A stretch of DNA of 64,000 nucleotides from Armigeres subalbatus (taxonomy: Eukaryota > Arthropoda > Insecta > Diptera > Culicidae). Under the pieces are notes generated by a model. The model saw only the letters and a program-made list of their open reading frames with translations. It was not told the DNA's origin and did no database searches. Below, in pieces: positions 58,961 to 64,000 of the stretch. Position 1 is the stretch's first letter, and the number at the start of each line of letters is the position of its first letter. The stretch is taken from NCBI RefSeq assembly GCF_024139115.2, contig NW_026942726.1:1-64000 (forward strand), written 5' to 3'. The position numbers and the translations under genes are program-made.

Positions 58961-59039
58961 TGCATGCATTTGGTTTGAAGAATTCTAATGAATAGATCAT
59001 TCCTCCATTCGAAGTCTGCCCAGAGTTTTTATAATTCTT

Positions 59040-59160
59040 CTTTTTTTTATGCCAAATGGTTGTTATGCCAAATGATCCTAAAATAAATTTGCCTATTTTA
59101 CTTTGTTATGCCAAATGGTCGTTATGCTAAATGGTCTTTATGCCAAACGGCCCCTGGCTA
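59040..59160. repeat. ATGCCAAATGGTCGTT iterons
   Basis: Four to five words of TTATGCCAAATGGTCGTTAT type. Matching words lie near 62550-62610 in the right part of the element. Confidence 0.6.
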
Positions 59161-60029
59161 TTCACCTCGTTATACCAAATGACATTATTTCATTGGTTTA
59201 ATCACCCTTACTCAGTATGGAGTCGTTTTCAACGAGAAAAATCAACAAAACGACTCCAGATTGTATGACATTTGCCAGAAAACCATTTGCCAGAATAATT
59301 TTTGCCAGAAACCCATTTGCCAGAATGGACCATATGCAAGAAAGCCATTCCCCAGAATAGACCATTTGCCAGAATGTAGTTTACCAGAATGTACCAATTC
59401 CCAGAAATAGTAAAACGGGAAATTCCGATTATTATTGATGGCTAAAAAATAGAAAAAAAAATATATAAAGAAGGTAATTTTGCTCAACGGGATTTGGCAT
59501 TTGGCACTAATGAAGAGATTTGCGGTATAATTAATTTTCATAAAGGGATAATTTAACACAGTGATCCCCAAAGTGCAAGTCTTTTCCTGCGGCACGCGAA
59601 GGTTTTCTGAGAATACACTACATGTGGCCCATTGATAAGCATTACAGGAAAAGCTTTTTATCATTCCCAATATCTCTCGGGAACCTGTCAAGTTTACATC
59701 ACTATGATGATGAAGCACGATTTATATATCGTGAATAGTTTTATCATTATGGTTCATGAAATTCATAACATAATAACACACATTCATAATAATACATGAT
59801 ATGTAGACCGACAGCAAATATACTTCGATGTTATGGCTCCTGGTTACAATAATAGCAAATTTGTATTTAACCGCAGATTTAAAGCAACTCAAGATTGAAC
59901 TACAGGTAAAAATAATGTTCTCATACACTGATCCGTAATAAGAATATTTTAATTTCTCAAAATAAGCTAGATTTTGGAGAAATTGAACTGAATTTTGTGG
60001 ATTATTACCTCCAGAAACTACGTTGACTA

Positions 60030-60345
60030 TCAACAATGGATGCTGTTCAGAATACTATTCGAATTCCTTTCAGAATCTCAAACAAACAAATTTCGAAAAG
60101 ATTGTGACCCAAATCACTCTTGGAATTCTGTTCAGAATCGCGAATGGATTCTCTCTAGAATTCCAAACGAATTCTGTATAAAATTCTGATCGGATTCTGT
60201 TCATATTACTTTTTAGAATCTCAAATTGATTCTGTATATAATCCCAAACGGATTCTATTCAGAATTACAGAAAGATTTTGTTTAGAATCTCAAACGAATT
60301 TTGTTCGGAATCTGGAGCATGTGCAGTTTAGAATCCCAATAATGT
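60030..60345. repeat. Degenerate CGGATTCTGTTCAGAATCTCAAA repeats
   Basis: About ten diverged units of 24-32 bp with the words GATTCTGTT and AGAATC. Non-coding. Confidence 0.65.
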
Positions 60346-60567
60346 TTTTTTTTAAGAACCCCTTTGTTATTTGCTACGAAAAGTTATAGTGAACAACAAA
60401 TATGAAAACCATGAGATCAAAATTACAGAACCAGTTGCCACATGATTATTAGGTAAAACAGCATAGAATATTTTCTGCCAACTGAGCCGACAAGATGCTA
60501 TGGCGAAAAAACAGTTTCTTACTGTAGTGTAGACTAAAAGTCAAAAACTGAAATGTCCTTACAAGTA

Positions 60568-61480
60568 GGGGAGACTAGGTAGACTTGATCCCCTTTTCTG
60601 ATTTCCGATATATCACAACCAAAAATGAATAAACATACGCGATTTCCACACAGACTCTCTAATAAATATAGTATTCAACTTTACTGATGTATGACAGTCC
60701 TTAAATTATTGTTGTTATTGATACACAATCGATTTTTTGGAGTGCTGTAAGAAATCGACTTTGAAAATATTTGTGGGAAATTGATCCCTCTTCAAGAACT
60801 TGCTTGATAAAATTAGAAAGGTGCCCTCAGATTTTTTAAATATTTTCCCTTCAAAATACGCAGAATTATCGAATTGCTGTGCGTATACATGAACGATTTT
60901 TGTTATTGAATTCGACAGCACATGCAATTTTAAAATTTGGGGAGACTTGATCCACTTTTTATGAGATCTACGGAATAAATAATTTTTCCTGCCGAACCTG
61001 CATCAAATCCGTCAAATCTACAAAAAATTAGAAGCCTAAGAACGGTTTTTAATTTTTTGAAATTTTTTCGCCCACTAACGTGACTGGGTGACTAAGGGGG
61101 GATCAAGTGTCCCCATATTGAGGCAATAACTTCAAATCCAATTATCCTAAAACTTTGATGGAATGTTGACATTTTCATCAGTACAGATCAATAAGCATAT
61201 TTATGGCTTGTTGCTGTGAAAAAACGAAAGACTTTGGTCATTGATATGAAAAGTTGTTCAAATTTTGCGTGGCCAATAAAAAAATCTTTGGGAAGGTCAA
61301 AACATACAAAACGCCCTGCAGAATAAATAAGGTTGTCAATCCAAAAAATAACTCACTACATAAAGGTCATTTGTCTAGAGGATCTATACTAAAAAATACG
61401 CTAGAACAAAACTACTTTAGTTCTCGATAAAACAGGGGGTGATCAAGTCTCCCCGGGGATCAAGTCTACCCACCTTCCCC
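60568..61480. mobile_element. TA-flanked element, 913 bp
   Basis: GGGGAGACTAGGTAGACTTG and its counterpart CAAGTCTACCCACCTTCCCC are the ends, with a second GGGGATCAAGT word inside the right one. TA flanks it at 60566-60567 and 61481-61482. The middle has no supported ORF. Confidence 0.65.
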
Positions 61481-61829
61481 TACATATTTTGTTTGAAAAA
61501 GATTGAAAGGAATACAATATATTGTTAACATATTTAATATGCTATAATGTGCAATATAAACTGAAAAATAAATCTTGCAAATATACTGCGGCCCGCTTCA
61601 ACAGCTCAAAACGTCTGTGCGGCCCTTGATAGTAAGCATGCTGGGGACCACAGATTTAACATATTAGACAATTTTCAGAAAGATGAATACTATTTACCAA
61701 ACAAAAAATCATATTTGTCTAATACTAAAGAAACTGTTTACGAATGGTTATCATATTTCTTCGCCTCATTCCAGACGCAGACTATATATCAAAAATTAAA
61801 TCATATTTACAATTGGATAATACCATTTG

Positions 61830-62440
61830 CTTTCGTTGAAGAAGTTATATCTATAAGTCTAGGCAAAATGTCTATTTCTAAAGAAGGAATCATATCCACA
61901 ATTGACATATTCAAACACGGGCACGGGCACCTACTTTTAAAGAAGGGACAACGTCTTCTTCTTCTTCTTCTTCTTCTTCTTCATTGGCATTTTATCCTCA
62001 CTAGGACATTACCGCCTCGTTGCTTACTGTTCATTCAGCAATTCCACAGTTATTAACCGCGAGGTTTCTAAGCCAAGTTACCATTTTTGCATTCGTATAT
62101 CATGAGGCCAACACGATGATATTTTAAGCCCTGGGAAGTCTAGACAATTTCCAAACCGAAAATTGCATAGACCGACACCAGGAATCGAACCCAGCGAACC
62201 CAGGTTTTGAAGCCGCGCTTCTTACCGCTAGGCTAAGGAGGAACTCGGAATAACATCTATCCTTGCCTTAATCGAAACAAACACCTTCTTTTAAAGAAAT
62301 GGATCATATCCACCATTGCTTCATTTCTTACAAACGCCTATTTTCAAAGAAGAGACCACACTCACCATTGCCGAATGGTGAGGCGAACACCTGAAAGAAA
62401 GGATTACATCCGTCATTTTTGCCTTAATCCGGCAAGCTGC
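61830..62440 (-). repeat. Inverted, diverged copy of the 62-bp array
   Basis: On the minus strand the units read GATTAAGGCAAGGATAGATG and GCAATGGTGGATATGATCC, which align with the array at 58262-58960. A SINE interrupts it. Confidence 0.55.
61954..62247 (-). mobile_element. Feilai-type tRNA SINE with (GAA)n tail
   Basis: On the minus strand CCTCCTTAGCCTAGCGGTAA and the B box GGTTCGATTCC (62181-62191) lead into CTTCCCAGGGCTTAAAATAT and CGGTTAATAACTGTGGAATT, ending in a (GAA)n tail at about 61954-61981. It is the most complete of the three copies. Confidence 0.8.
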
Positions 62441-63095
62441 TATACTCGGCTTATGTACGGATTAGGTCTTTTTAATTCTATTATCGACCGGTGCGGTGTT
62501 ATATTCCTCAGTAGAAAACAACTATAAAACAACAACAAAGCAAAATTATGAAAAATGTCCCTTATGCCAAATGACCCTCCCTTTTGACGCTGTTCATAGT
62601 TATGCCAAAAGTTCATGGCGTTAAGAATTATTGCGCATACTGGGCAAACGCGCGCATGGCAAATAGGAGATGACCAATTCTGGGGAATGGTGCATTCTGG
62701 CAAATTGATTCTGGCAAAAGGCCTTCTGGCATATGACTTTCTTGCGAATGTCATACAACCTATATGCTGCCTTCTTTTAATGCACGCATTTTTCCGAAAC
62801 AAAGCAAAATAGCATATGGTCTTTTCCTAAATACGCATTTGCAAAGAATAACGCAAAAGAGTCCCATTTGATTTGTGATTATATTTCCTTTGTTCATAGT
62901 TAGTATTAATACGAACTTTTTTGTGGTATTCAGTCTAATCTAGGAAATGCTGCATTCTGGGGTATGGTATTCTGGGGATTATGAGCTTCTGGGGAATGGT
63001 TTTCTGGGGAGTAGTGCATTCAGGGGAATTGATTTCTGAGGAATCTCTTTCCGGGCAATGGGGCACATACAATCGACTTGGCCGTCGAACATTAA

Positions 63096-63250
63096 GGTTT
63101 ACTGTCATAAGACGAGTTAAGTACTACGTACTCTCATTCACTTTTCATTCCATACGACTTCAGTCGAGTCAAGTACGAAACAAAGTACGAAACACTGAAG
63201 TGGGCCTTACAGTTGAGGTCGAAATACGTATCTGTAAACATTATAATGTG
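63096..63250 (+). repeat. Penelope terminal-repeat fragment, rearranged
   Basis: CTGTCATAAGACGAGTTAAG (inverted piece) is followed by CTTCAGTCGAGTCAAGTACG (forward piece) with a short internal duplication (AAGTACGAAACAAAGTACGAAAC). Confidence 0.75.
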
Positions 63251-63257
63251 ATGGAAT

Positions 63258-63352
63258 GGTTGTATGACATTCGCCAGAAAGTCGTTTGCCAGAATCAATT
63301 TGCTCGAATGGACTATTCCCCAGAAATCCATTCGCCAGAATGCACCATTCCA
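63258..63352 (+). repeat. Left end and arm of a further iteron element
   Basis: GGTTGTATGACATTCGCCAG followed by TTTGCCAGAATC and CATTCGCCAGAATGCACC. It is nearly the same as the right end at 62760 in reverse. The partner arm is not in the window. Confidence 0.6.
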
Positions 63353-63355
63353 CAA

Positions 63356-63825
63356 TAGGAAAAAAGGAGGTATTTTTGGCCAAAATTATGAATCCTGCAA
63401 TAAAACTATTTGCTTCTGGTGTTGAAAATTCACGAGTAGAACCAACAAAGGAGGGCAGAACAGATTCAATTAGAGAATGGAGATCCATTTATTTGATATT
63501 TCATTAAGATTTCTATAATTAATAATTTTAATAATTAATTATAAAAAGGTATTTTGGCAAAGAGTTATTCACACTACTCATCCAACATGTTATGGCACGT
63601 TATGGTTAAATCTATAATTCGCTCCTATAATGTAGTAATGTCAAAATTGTATATTTTGAACAACTTCCCTTCTCACTGCTTAACGCTTTTTATATGATAG
63701 ATGATTTTTTCTTGCATTATGCGCAACGTTAAGGCATAACCATTATGTAAATTGTGTTCGTCACCAAATTCAATTAAAGTGGCATTATTGAGTAACTCAG
63801 ATTAAAATTTAAAAATAAGAAGTTT
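63356..63825. other. Unannotated sequence
   Basis: AT-rich, no feature recognised. Confidence 0.45.
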
Positions 63826-64000
63826 CACCTGTCATAAGACGAGTTTATACAATCCCATTGAATTCCACCACTTAATTGTATCTTGACAGATACGTATTTC
63901 GACCTCAAAGGTAAGGCCGTCTTCAGTGTCTCGTACTTGACTCGACTTCAGTCGAGTCAAGTACGAGACACTGAAGACGGCCTTACCTTTGAGGTCGAAA
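63826..64000. repeat. Penelope terminal palindrome running off the window
   Basis: The reversed terminal repeat (CCTGTCATAAGACGAGTTTA onward) meets a forward copy at GACTCGACTTCAGTCGAGTC near 63949. The two arms match base for base as far as the window goes, to TTTGAGGTCGAAA. A Penelope copy may start here and extend to the right. Confidence 0.8.

Larger units (their letters stand above)
59259..62760. mobile_element. Nested element with GATTGTATGACATT ends
   Basis: GATTGTATGACATTTGCCAG at 59259 and GGTTGTATGACATTCGCAAG read inward from 62760 are inverted ends followed by TTTGCCAGAATG iterons. An almost identical left end begins at 63258. I found no target duplication. A 158-codon minus frame at 59242-59718 overlaps the arm and is not a gene. 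Confidence 0.55.
57468..63074. mobile_element. 5.6-kb non-coding MULE-like element, 8-bp target duplication
   Basis: GGTTGTAGGTCAATGCCCAG starts the element, and the right end read inward is GATTGTATGTGCCCCATTGC. GACTTGGC flanks both sides at 57460-57467 and 63075-63082. Both ends are followed by arms of CCCCAGAATG-type words (57490-57655 and 62945-63060). Inside are two TA-flanked MITEs, arrays of a unit of about 62 bp in opposite sense, and a nested element with GGTTGTATGACATT ends. No transposase is present. The size is partly due to later insertions. Confidence 0.65.

Overview
The window looks like intergenic or intronic DNA from a large, repeat-rich mosquito genome, most likely Aedes. 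This is inferred from AT-rich composition, Feilai-type tRNA SINEs, insect-type short introns, a BEL/Pao element, a Penelope-like element, RTE-like LINEs and many short TIR elements. I find no complete host gene. The only host-gene candidates are a possible 3'-terminal exon on the minus strand (12911-13092) and a possible 5' exon at about 15497-15635. All boundaries were read by eye, and no alignment was run.

Layout. 1-1840: nothing recognised. About 1840-6360: a decayed endonuclease/RT LINE broken by two Penelope-derived insertions, a 158-bp terminal piece and a 2.0-kb RT plus GIY-YIG copy. 6345-8433: tandem repeats, a SINE and a TA-flanked palindrome. 8434-11553: a near full-length RTE-like LINE with a 12-bp target duplication. 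11640-12605: an element with iteron arms and a palindrome array. 12605-17640: mostly unannotated sequence with two MITEs, one host exon candidate and a degenerate repeat field. 17745-19073: a 23-bp minisatellite. 19366-22048: a TA-flanked composite holding a hAT-like MITE and a SINE. 22051-26958: mostly nothing, with two short tandem repeats.

26964-36384: one BEL/Pao element with both LTRs and the 5-bp duplication ATGAT. It lost the RT core and was later broken by a 1.8-kb foldback inside integrase and by a second, inverted RTE-like LINE. 36390-40745: SINE, Penelope inverted pair, tandem repeat, iteron arm and LINE scrap. 40754-44960: a complete Mutator-like element with an 8-bp duplication, TIRs made of 17-bp iterons, a three-exon FLYWCH plus MULE transposase with a TATA/Inr promoter, and a divergent second ORF. 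45511-51315: SINE and LINE scraps and several nested iteron, foldback and palindrome elements. 51480-57000: a 166-bp satellite with long TG tracts. 57468-63074: a 5.6-kb non-coding element whose ends resemble those of the Mutator-like element, with an 8-bp duplication. 63096-64000: Penelope terminal repeats, the last a near-perfect palindrome running off the window.

The most interesting theme is the Mutator-like element together with a set of non-coding elements whose arms are arrays of a variant CATTnGnCnGAA word. They may be relatives that differ mainly in the repeated site their transposases would bind.
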